This document shows positions 44,094 to 52,812 of a DNA stretch of 62,236 nucleotides, piece after piece; position 1 is the stretch's first letter, and each line of letters begins with the position of its first letter. Source of the stretch: Diacronema lutheri. Lineage: Eukaryota > Haptophyta > Pavlovophyceae > Pavlovales > Pavlovaceae. A model generated the notes under the pieces. It did no database searches, was not told the origin of the DNA, and saw nothing but the letters and a program-made list of their open reading frames with translations. The stretch is from positions 1 through 62,236 of the forward strand of contig JAGTXO010000087.1 in assembly GCA_019448385.1 (NCBI GenBank), written 5' to 3'. The translations under genes were made by a program, and so were the position numbers.

Positions 44094-44601
44094 CGCGCCT
44101 GGTTTCCGCGCCTCGTTTGGAACGCCGCGAATCCCGGACGACTATTCTTTGCCTTCCGGACTGCGTTGACTGACACGCGGTTCGTCGTTCGTTCGCGCGC
44201 GTCGGCTCACTCGGCCGGGCCGGCCCGCACGCGAGCGCGGCATCGGCGCGCCAGCACATGCGGCGTGCAGTCGTCCAGTGCGGCCATCCGCATGCAAAGT
44301 GGTCGCAGATCAGCGGCCGGCCAACGCACTGATCACACTGACACCCGCGCGCGCGGCACGGCACGGGCCACGGGCCCGAGGCCCGAGCGCGCCAGCCCGG
44401 TGCAGGATAGGCAGCCCACCCACCCTGACGCGCGCCACCGCGGCTGCAGCGGCGACGGCAACGTCTGCGGCGCGCTCGCGCTGGCCAGCCGTGGCGGCGC
44501 TGCGCGCAGTGGTCGACCGGCGCGCGCGCGCGCGGCCACGCGCCACGGCGTTCTGCGCGGTGCGGTGCGCACGTACGTCGGCAGCGTGGGCGGCGTGGCG
44601 C
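44094..44601. other. Intergenic, between eL13 and the small gene
   Basis: No supported coding sequence. It should contain the 3' UTR of eL13 and the promoter of the small minus-strand gene. It includes moderately AT-richer DNA around 44100-44170. Confidence 0.5.
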
Positions 44602-45231
44602 CTACTTCTTCTCCGCCGCCGCCTCGTCCGCCTTCTCCTTGCGGCGCTTCGTGCGCAGGCCCTCGAGGCGCGTGTCGGACCGGATGACGCGGAGCGTGTG
44701 GTAGACCGACTCCTCCTTCGCCTCGACCGCACGGTACTGCACCTCGGCGGCGGGGCGGACGATGGGAAGCGGGTCGCCCTTCACCTGCTGCACGCCCTGC
44801 TCGATCTCCGCCGCGGTCGCCTTCTCGAGGCCGAGCAGGTTGCCCTTGCCCGGGAAGATGATGAGCTTCTCCTTGTACACCTTGAGCCGCTGCGTGTTCT
44901 CCTGCAGCGACTCGACCGAGTGGTTCTTGCGGCGGTGGTCGACGGCGATGCCAACCGAGCGCGCAACCTTCCTGGCGATGCCCGCCGCCTTGAGCTCCTC
45001 CAGCGTGAAGCCGCGCCCCTTGCGCACCTTCATGTTGTAGCGCACGGTCGGCGCGTGCACGATCGGGCGCAGCAGCCCGCCGGTCGGGCGCGGGTGCATC
45101 GCCGCATTCTTCGCCTGGCGAGCCACGCGACGGCGGTGCTTGCGCGCCGGCTGGTTGAACCAGGTCTTCACCCGGTCCATCCACCGCTTGTGGTAGTGCG
45201 CATTCGGCAGCTGGTTGTTGTGTGCCGGCAT
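44602..45231 (-). CDS. RPL13: 60S ribosomal protein eL13
   Basis: An intact single-exon frame of 209 residues, the usual size for eL13. Family signatures are plain: MPAHNNQLPNAHYHKRW at the N-terminus, VKTWFNQPARKHRRRVAR, GLLRPIVHAPTVRYNMKVR, GRGFTLEELKAAGI, RSVGIAVDHRRKNHS and LKVYKEKLIIFPGK. The Lys/Ala-rich tail ends AAAEKK. It is a basic cytosolic large-subunit protein located near the 28S rRNA (family knowledge). The start is fixed by the conserved N-terminus. The adjacent upstream region has the TATA-like AT-rich patch listed separately. Confidence 0.97.
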   Translation of the reverse strand: MPAHNNQLPNAHYHKRWMDRVKTWFNQPARKHRRRVARQAKNAAMHPRPTGGLLRPIVHAPTVRYNMKVRKGRGFTLEELKAAGIARKVARSVGIAVDHRRKNHSVESLQENTQRLKVYKEKLIIFPGKGNLLGLEKATAAEIEQGVQQVKGDPLPIVRPAAEVQYRAVEAKEESVYHTLRVIRSDTRLEGLRTKRRKEKADEAAAEKK

Positions 45232-45319
45232 CCTGCTGCGCCCTGCGCTGGGAGACCACGCGGCTGCTACGCGACGGCTTCCGGACTGTGGCGACCGGAT
45301 AGCATGGCGGCCTTTGCAA

Positions 45320-45365
45320 CCTTTTTCGCTTTTAATATACTCATAGGGCTTTTAAAGTTTTTGTA
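45320..45365 (-). promoter_or_regulatory. AT-rich promoter-like patch upstream of eL13
   Basis: In a very GC-rich setting, the stretch around TTTTAATATACTCATAGGGC (plus strand, about 45330-45350) lies about 100 bp upstream of the eL13 start and just beyond the PX gene stop. It could hold a TATA-type element (GTATATTAAAA on minus). Confidence 0.4.
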
Positions 45366-45484
45366 CACTGCCGCTGCAGGGCGTCCCGCGTCCGACGTCC
45401 ATCGGCGCTGCTGCGCCGACGCTGGCGCCGACGCCAGCGCCGCGGACGAGTACCCTCGCGCGCGCGCGCGCGCGCCGCGAGTGC

Positions 45485-46690
45485 TCACGGTACCTTGACG
45501 AGGAGGTCGGTCGGTGCGGAGAGCGCGCCGCTCTTGTTGAGGGCATCCGCGAGCGCGTCGGCCGCGAGCTTCGCGAGCAAGCGCTCCGCGGCGGACGGCG
45601 GCGGCCGCGCCGCGAGCGCTCCGAGCCTCTCCATCGCCGCTTCCAGACCCGCCGCGCCCGTGGCAGCCGACGGCGCGTCTGGAGCGCGCGACGAGAGCGG
45701 CACGCGCCGCGCGAGCGCGCGCGCGATCACCGGCGCGTGGCACGCCCGTCGGTGCTCCATCGCGACAGGCTCTAGCGGCTCGGAGCCGTCGCGCAAATCG
45801 ATGAACGCATCGGCGACGCGCTCGGCCATCTCCGAGTTGGTGCGCTGCTCGGAGGCCGCCGACGCGTCCGCGTGCTGCCCGCCGGCCTGCCGAGCGCGCG
45901 CCGCGCGGGCGGGAGGGTCGCATCAGGCGGTGGTTGGCTAGCCTCGAGGCCATCGTGCGCGATGCGCGGGCGGCGGTCGGTGCCCCGCATGGCGCGCGAC
46001 ACACGACGCACGCGCGCGCCTGCCCGTGGCGAGGCAGCGCGCGCCGCCGCGACGTGGCGCGCGGCGCGCGGCGCGGCGTTTTGGCGCGCGCGCCGTGGCG
46101 CGCCGTCGCGGCGCGCACGAGAGCAAACTCATGGAGGTCGTCCGCGAGCATCTGCAGGCCCTTGATCTCGCCCTCGTCGGCGAGGAAGGCGGCGAAGAGC
46201 TCGCTCGCGCGGATCTCCGCGTGCGCAAGGGACGCCTCGAGGAAGGCCTGTAGCCCGCGCGAGCGCGCGTCGACGACGGGCGGGCTCATGGGGCCAAAGA
46301 TGGAGAGCAGCGTCTTTGGCGGGATCGGGGGCACGTTGGTGTAGAGCGCAACGAGGCGCTCGTGCAGGCGGTGCCACTCGCGGTACCGCCGGAAGACAAG
46401 CCAGCGTCGCCCGTCACCCGCGACGCTGAGCACGTAAACCGTGTAGGTGCTGCGCGACAGCAACCGCGCAGCGCGCGGGGGGATGCGAGGGCAAGACGAA
46501 GGCGGCGGCCACGGCCAAGCTGCGGTCACGAGCTGGCCGCCACGCGCACGCGACGGCACGGGCGCGCGAGGCGCGAGGAGAAGCTCGAGGCGCAGGCTTT
46601 GACGCGCGCGTACACCACGCACCTCGTGGGCAGCTGGACCGTGCGCGCGCCCTGAAAGGTCGCGCCGAGCAGAGCGCTCTTCCTCGCCAT
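45485..46690 (-). CDS. PX-domain (sorting-nexin-like) protein
   Basis: Three exons on minus: 46690-46623, 46449-46119 and 45886-45485. The introns start GTGCGT and GTGCGC and end GCGCAG and GGCAG. The spliced product is 266 residues. The PX domain spans exons 1-2: ARTVQLPTSTYTVYVLSV, GRRWLVFRRYREWHRLHERL (the phosphoinositide-binding RRY motif), VPPIPPKTLL (the PPxPPK loop), then RGLQAFLEASLAH. The C-terminal exon (MAERVADAFIDLRDG ... LLAKLAADALADALNK) is helical and unassigned. PX domains bind PI3P on endosomes, so a trafficking role is likely. The start codon 46690 lies 38 bp from the divergent gene to the right. Confidence 0.8.
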
Positions 46691-46728
46691 GCTTGGCTTT
46701 CTGGGCTGTTGTTTCGTTCGATGGCAGG
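46691..46728. promoter_or_regulatory. Very short divergent intergenic region
   Basis: Only 38 bp lie between the proposed start codons of the PX gene (46690, minus) and the coiled-coil gene (46729, plus). The core promoters must overlap the opposite gene's 5' end, or one of the starts is mis-assigned. Confidence 0.35.
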
Positions 46729-48846
46729 ATGCGGCCGTCCGGGTGCGCCCTCTACTTCACGGGACTCGGCGGCACCCACCCGGCCCTGCGCTCAACGCTC
46801 GGCGCGGATGCTCCGAGGTTCGTGGTGAGCAGCGGCGGAATCCTCGTGCCCAAGCCGCCGGCGCCAGCCGGGCTCGCGGGATGCGCGGATGTGAGCTTCC
46901 TCGCCGAGGCCACGGCCGCGGCCTCGTCGGCGCGCTCGCCCTCGCCAACGTGCGCGCCTCCCGCGACGGCTCGCGCTGCTCGCGCGCGTTCACTGCTCAG
47001 CCCGCGCGCAGCCACGGCCGCGTCCGGCTCGCCGCGGCGCGCGCCAGCGACTGGCGCGCGCGCCGGCGAGTCCTCCCGGTTCGCCGCCGCGAGCGTCGCC
47101 GCCGCCGGCGACGCGCTCGGCGCGGACGAGCTGCTGCTCGGCGCGACGTCCGAAAGGCGCGCGCTCCCCGCCAGCCGCGCCGACGTTCTCGCGCTCGCGC
47201 ATCGCCTCGACGCCGCGCTCGGCCGCGCGGCGCACGACCGCAACCGCCAGCTCGCGCTGTGGAAGATCGCGCACGCCGAGCTCTTGAGTCAAGTGCGCGG
47301 GCAGTGCGTTGAGCGGGCCGAGCTGCTCGGCCGGAGCCACGCGGTGCTCGTCGGCGCGAGCGAGCAGCTCGAGGCGCAGATACGCGCGCTCCGCTCCGAG
47401 CACGCCGAGGCCTCCGAGGTTCGCCGCTTGGACGCAAGGCTTCGCAGCGCCGAAGCGGCGAACGCGCGCCTCGTACGCGCGAACGCGCGCCTTGAGGCCG
47501 AGATCGAGGCGGAGCGCGCGGCGGCGCGCGGTGAGGCGGCCGCTGCGGATGCGGCCAATCCCGCGCGCCGCCTCGCCTCCGGCGCCACGCTCGCGCACGC
47601 GCTCGTGCCGCCCGCGGCGCGCGCGGCGCCGCCCGCGGCAGCGCGCGCGCAGCGCGACCGCCCTGGCATGGTCGGCGGCCGCCGCGGCGATGCTGCGCGC
47701 GGCGGCGGCCATCTCTCGCTTGGCGCGCAGCTCGACTCGCTCGCCGCGATGGCGGCAGCAGCAGCACCGGCCGGCGCAAGCGCCAACGCCGAGCCCTTCG
47801 CGCCGCCTGGCGGGATCACAGCGCGCACGGCGGCTGCCGCTGCGGCCGCTCGCGCCGCCTCCATCGTGCGCAGCCCACCCGTGGGGCTCACGCCGCCACA
47901 CGCGCGCGCGACACTGCTTGCCAATGTCTCGAGCGCGCTCGCAGTCCTGCCCGAGCCGGACCGCCTCGACCTACTCCTCGAGCTGTGCGCGGAAGTGAGC
48001 ACGCCGGGCGGCGGGGACACGACGGGCGAGGTTGCGCAACACGGCAGCGGCGCGTCTGATGGCGGCGGCGGCGGCGGCGGCGATGGCGGCGGCTGCGGCG
48101 GCGGCGGCGATGGCGGCGGCTGCGGCGGCGGCGGCGATGGCGGCGGCGGCGCGAGCGGCGGCGGAGGCGGCGGCGGCGGCGGCGGCAGTGCCGATGCGCG
48201 CGGCGGCGTGGCGAGCCGTGTCGACGCGCTATGCTCGCTGTACGTTGCGGGCTTTGACGAAACCGAGCGCCGCGCCTTCGTCTCTCGCGCGCTCGCAGAC
48301 GCGAGCGCGCTGGAACGGCGCGGCATGCTCGAAAGTGCCTTCCAGGCGCTTTCAGCCCGTGCGGACGAGGGGCCAACAATGGCGTCGCGAGCGGCTGTCC
48401 ACGCGGGCGCGAGCGCGGGTACGGCGGCCATCGCGGGCGCGCAGGCTGCGGCGAACGCGGCGGATGTAACGGCCGAATGGCTTGAGTTGTTTGAAGTCCT
48501 TTTTTGGACGCCGGGCGAAACCCGATGGTGCGCGGCACCGGGCGGACCGGACGGATTGGGCGACCGGCTCGCCACCGCTGACCGCGCGGAGCACCTCTTT
48601 GAAGACGACGGTGCGCGTCACATGGTCCGGGCCAAGCGCAAAGCGGATGCGCGACGCGTGCCCGACGCGCGAAGCGGCCAAGTAGAGCTGGCCGTGCGTG
48701 AAGCACGGCTCGGCGAGCCACACGCCCGCGCACCCGAGCGCTTGACCCTGCGCCTTGTTACGCCGGCCGCACCGGGAACTGGCGGTGCAGCCATGCAAAC
48801 GCGAACGTGCCCTCGTCGGGCGAGTGGTGGTCGATGCGCGCGATGA
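46729..48846 (+). CDS. Coiled-coil protein, axonemal dynein light-chain-domain-like; 3' end replaced by repeat
   Basis: Open from Met 46729 (MRPSGCALYFTGLGG). The core (about 47180-47520) reads LALAHRLDAALG ... NRQLALWKIAHAELLSQV, RGQCVERAELLGRS, then a long coiled coil (EVRRLDARLRSAEAANARLV). This resembles the p28/axonemal dynein light chain domain (FDELIRQ-x-C-x-ERG pattern), though the match is distant. A Gly/Asp-rich stretch (48058-48190) follows, then a helical domain (VDALCSLYVAGFDETERRAF). From 48568 the frame enters the Pif1 repeat and is not native. The original C-terminus is therefore lost, moved or supplied by the insertion. A flagellate organism would fit. Confidence 0.5.
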   Translation: MRPSGCALYFTGLGGTHPALRSTLGADAPRFVVSSGGILVPKPPAPAGLAGCADVSFLAEATAAASSARSPSPTCAPPATARAARARSLLSPRAATAASGSPRRAPATGARAGESSRFAAASVAAAGDALGADELLLGATSERRALPASRADVLALAHRLDAALGRAAHDRNRQLALWKIAHAELLSQVRGQCVERAELLGRSHAVLVGASEQLEAQIRALRSEHAEASEVRRLDARLRSAEAANARLVRANARLEAEIEAERAAARGEAAAADAANPARRLASGATLAHALVPPAARAAPPAAARAQRDRPGMVGGRRGDAARGGGHLSLGAQLDSLAAMAAAAAPAGASANAEPFAPPGGITARTAAAAAAARAASIVRSPPVGLTPPHARATLLANVSSALAVLPEPDRLDLLLELCAEVSTPGGGDTTGEVAQHGSGASDGGGGGGGDGGGCGGGGDGGGCGGGGDGGGGASGGGGGGGGGGSADARGGVASRVDALCSLYVAGFDETERRAFVSRALADASALERRGMLESAFQALSARADEGPTMASRAAVHAGASAGTAAIAGAQAAANAADVTAEWLELFEVLFWTPGETRWCAAPGGPDGLGDRLATADRAEHLFEDDGARHMVRAKRKADARRVPDARSGQVELAVREARLGEPHARAPERLTLRLVTPAAPGTGGAAMQTRTCPRRASGGRCAR

Positions 48847-50112
48847 GCACGGTGCTGTCGCGCCCGGCGGCCGCGCCGGGGCGCGCGCACTCGAGCAGCC
48901 GGCCGCCGGCGCGCACGCCGCGCACGACCAGCCGCGTGCCGCTGCACAGCCCCTCGCCGAGCGAGAGGAGGCGAGTGGCTACGAGCTCCGCCGGGTAGGC
49001 CGAGACGCCTCGGGCAGCTGCACGGGATCGAGCGGGAATGCGCCGGGCATGGCCCCCGCAGGCGGCACCGCCGCGGGAAAGGCGCCGTCGCCGAGGCTGC
49101 GCGGCAGCTTCGCCCACTCGCCCGCGCCGAGCGCGTCGCCCGTGTCGCGCGCCGCGTTCGAGGCGCGAGAGTTCTCGACCAAGGCGTACGGCCGATCGTG
49201 CTGCCACGATGCCGAGTACTCGAGGCAGGAGCGCACGATCTGCGCGCGCGAGCCGCGCCGCACCACCGGCAAGCACTGGCAAAAGTCGCCGGCGAGCAGC
49301 AACGTCTTGCCGCCGAAGCGCTCGTCGACGCCCGTCACGTCGCGCAAACACCGATCGAGCGAGTCGAGGCGGCCCCGCTTCTGCATCGGCGCCTCGTCCC
49401 CCACGATCATTCGCCGCGGCGGCCACGGAGCGCCCGCGCTCGGAGCGCGGCACGCCATTGAACGGCTTGCCCGTCCGAGTCGGCGCCGACGGGCACCTTG
49501 AAGGTCGAGTGGAAGGTGCGGCCGTCGGGCAGCAGCGTGGCGGCGACGCCCGAGGACGCGCACACGACGACCGCGTGCCCATCCGCGCGCACGGCGGCGA
49601 TGATGGCGCGCTCGACGAACGTCTTGCCCGTGCCGCCCGGCGCGTCGCAAAAGTGCAGCCGGTCGCCCACGCCGCGCAGCGCCGAGTCGACGACCGCGCC
49701 GTGGAGCGCGCGCTGCTGGCCGGTCTCGGCCATCGCCGCGCGCGCCGCCGCCGCGCTCGCAGCCTGCTCGGCGCGATCGTAGCCCTGCGCGCGCGCGAGC
49801 TCGCGCCCGCCCGGCCCGGCCGGCGCGCGCGCCGTGCGCAGACCGGCCACCGCCGCGAGCGCCGCCGCGCGCTCGCGCTCGTCGGGCACGTACAGCCCCG
49901 TGGAGTCGAACGTGTCGGCCCAGGCGGCCACGCTGTACGAGGCGAAGGCGTCCGAGCCGGGCTGCGGCCGCTGCTCGGCGCGCTTCGGGAGCATGACCCC
50001 GCACACGTTCCACTTGGTGCCAAACATCGAGCCCGTGAGCCCCGTGTAGACGCAGTCGAGCTGCGTGGCGATGGCGCAGACGTCCTCGTGCCGGATCTCG
50101 TCGACCGGTTCG
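48568..50112 (-). pseudogene. Pif1-type helicase fragment, copy 2 (truncated)
   Basis: Closely related to 25826-27672 on the same strand. Compared with copy 1 it lacks about 300 bp (between about 48975 and 49005) and everything upstream of the GGTTCG at 50112, so the virus-like N-terminal domain is mostly gone. Walker A (DAPGGTGKTF), GDFCQCLPVV and LYLAASRVGH are visible; Walker B reads VGDEAPM instead of VWDEAPM. It shares the pre-Walker-B shift and the deletion after RQFPVRPA with copy 1. Clearly non-functional. Confidence 0.8.
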
Positions 50113-50279
50113 CCATCCGTGGCGTCCAGGATGGCGACTGCGCCCGGGCCGTGACGCCGCGGCGTCGTTCGGCTGCGTCACGGAGGAGCGCCATCCGTGC
50201 GCCACGGAGGAGCGGCAGGACCACGACGCGGCGTGACGCTGGACGACGCCATGCTGTCGAGGCGCCATGCTGTCGAGCC

Positions 50280-50611
50280 GCCATGCTCCGAGGCGCCGCC
50301 GCTTTCTAAAAGGGTGTAGGGTGTAGGGTGTAGGATGCAAAACAAGCCCTCCCCACATTTGGGCCCGACGTCACTCCTTCTTCCGTCACAGCGTCATTCC
50401 TTCTCCCCCTATGGGACTTTCATAACCGTACTTATCCTACACCCTACACTATGTAAATACTTAGAGAATAGATCCATCCTACACTAAGTAAAAGTACTCG
50501 TATGTGAGTAACGTCACGGCTTCGAAGAAGGAATGACGTCGGGCCCAAATGTGGGGAGGGCTTGTTTTGCATCCGACACCCTACACCCTACACCCTTTTG
50601 AAAAGCGGCGC
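50280..50611. mobile_element. Foldback / MITE-like element, copy C
   Basis: The third member of the family described at 28767 and 29318, in the same orientation and with the same right-hand junction as copy B. Its arms contain the GTGTAGG heptamers (one changed to ATCCGACACCC on the right side). To its left lies the inverted spacer (50124-50255), to its right the second 2-kb unit. Confidence 0.85.
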
Positions 50612-51860
50612 CGAAGGTGGGAGGAAGCCACCCGTATGCGCGCGTTTGAACGTGCGCGGACGGCCGTTGGCTTCGCGCCCTTTCGCCCACGGTTTGCGCG
50701 CCAACGGACCAGTCCTCCGCGGGCGCCGCGCATCGTCTCAGGGGCGGTCGGTGTGGTACGCCGCGCGCATCGTCAGCGCCGCGGCGTCGAGCTCGGCGAG
50801 CGAGGGCGCGTACGTGACGCCGCTCAGCACCTCGTCCGCGCCCGCCCTCGTCGCGCTCGCCGCCTCCGCAGTGCGCGCAGGCGGCTTCGTGACGGCACGC
50901 GAGGCCACGCCGCGCGCCGCAGGTGCCTTCGCGCGCTGCATCGTCTGTCTGCCGGTCCGACGCGCTCTGCTCTGAACGAACGGACGGCACGCCCGACGAG
51001 ATCTCGTCGCGTGCACGCTCGCACAGCATGTACCCCCAGAACGTCTCCGAGCTGCTGCCCGACGAGATCTTCGGCGACGAGCTGCTCGTCGACCGGCACT
51101 ACCGCGTGCGCATCCTTCAGCGCGTCGCCCGCCGCCGCGATGCGGCCGAGGCCAACTTTTGGCTCGACGGCGGGCCCGCCGACTCGGTCGTCGGCGCGTG
51201 CATGTGCGGCCGAATCTACGCGCTCAAGTGCATGGGCCGGCTCGTCCGCGGCGCCCGGATCCTCGCGCTGCTGCGCAAGAACGTCGCGCTCGCCACGTGC
51301 CGCGCACACCTCATGGGCCACATGCTCCAGCGCATCGTCGGCGACAGCGGCGTCGCGCGGCTGCTGCAGCTGGTTGCAGCTCGTTCGCGAGGATCACGAC
51401 ACGCTCAACGCCGAGCACCAGGCCTTGGAAGCACAGCATGACACCGGCCAAGTCATGCGACGGCATGTGCGCGCGCGCCGACGCGCTCTCCAAGGACCTC
51501 GCACGGGCGCACGAGCACGCTCACAAGCTCGATGGCTATCTGGTGTGGTGCAGCGAGCGCCTCGGTGAGAGTGACTCTTTCAACGGAGCGCTCGAGAACC
51601 TGAACACGCGGTGCAGCATGAGATGTGCTGGCTCCACGCCGAGATGTCGTCGCTCGTTGCGAGTTCGCCCGAGGCTTACGCGAACGACAGCGAGGCCACC
51701 GACTTCAAGGACCACGGCGTGTGCGTCGAGTTCGATGTCTTCAACCGCGACGGGGTCGAGGGCGCGCCCGTGCCCGCGACCGCGCCCACGAAGGCAGAGC
51801 CGGGCATCGAGTCCGAGTGCATCGCGCCCGCACAGGCAGAGCCGGGCAGCGAGTCCGAAG

Positions 51861-51893
<33 letters not shown>

Positions 51894-52612
51894 GGCAGAG
51901 CCGCGCACCGAGCCCAAGTGAGCCAACGTGCCGCCGAACTCGCCCAAGCTCTCGTCGGTCGACAGTCAGGCCACCGAGTACAAGACCTCCTACGCGAACT
52001 CACGTGCTCGCCACCTGCAACGCCTCGAGTTTACGCACGCGTTCGAGTCTGTGCAGGCCGAGGTCGCTTAGCCAAAGCGCGCCAAGGTTCCGGCCACCGG
52101 CGCATCCAGCCGCTGGCTGCGCAACACGGCGGTGCGCAACACCCGCAGCTCGGCCAACGGCAAGTAGCGCGCCGGCGCAGCGCACGGTATGCCGCGGCGA
52201 GCTCAGTCGCGAAGAGTGTCCGACTGGCCGCGCCCTCCACGGGGTGCACGCGCACTCGGCGCGGTCCGGTCAGTCAGGGGGCCTCAGCTTGCGCGATGCC
52301 AGTTGCGAGCCCCCCCGGAATCCGCCATTCTATTCTACTAGGCGTAAATCACCCAAGCCCTTCCGGTCGCCCGCATTCCGGGGTCGGACCCTCCGTCGGC
52401 CCGGCTCGGGCCCTCCGTCCGCCGCGCCCGCTCGACCCCGAATTCTACTCCAAATCGGCCGGTCAGGAGGGTGTCTCGGTCCTAGGCTCGTCATAAGCCT
52501 CGCCCCGACCCCTCGAGCGCTCATTGGCTGGCTTTTAACCATTGATTGTACGACCCGGGTCGTACTCTCAGCCTTACACTGGCCGGACCAGCCCGGACCG
52601 CGCCCTATATAG
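50612..52612. repeat. 2-kb repeat unit, copy 2
   Basis: Nearly identical to 29651-31651 (offset 20,961). It includes the palindrome at 52548-52565 and the broken gene. Identity ends at the TATATAG motif, after which this copy continues into the 3' flank of the RCC1-repeat gene. Confidence 0.9.
51028..51961 (+). pseudogene. Broken gene of unknown family in the 2-kb unit, copy 2
   Basis: The counterpart of the gene at 30067, with the same start (MYPQNVSELLPDEI), the same 10-bp duplication and the same later frame changes. It differs by a few substitutions only (for example KNVAL coded by AAGAACGTCGCG here against AAAAATGTGGCG in copy 1). Confidence 0.5.
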
Positions 52613-52812
52613 CGAAAGAACAGCCGGCGCGTGGGCTCGAGAGAGCGGGCAAGGCCACGGCCGACGACCGTCGGCCCGCGGCGCGCCAAGCTGCTGGCGC
52701 GCGCGTGCGCGCGCCCACGCAGCCGCCGCGTGTTGGGATGGCTGCGCGACTCTGCTGCCGCGCGAAAGAGAGGCGCGCTTAGACGCGGCGAACGGACACG
52801 GCGGCCTGCCCG

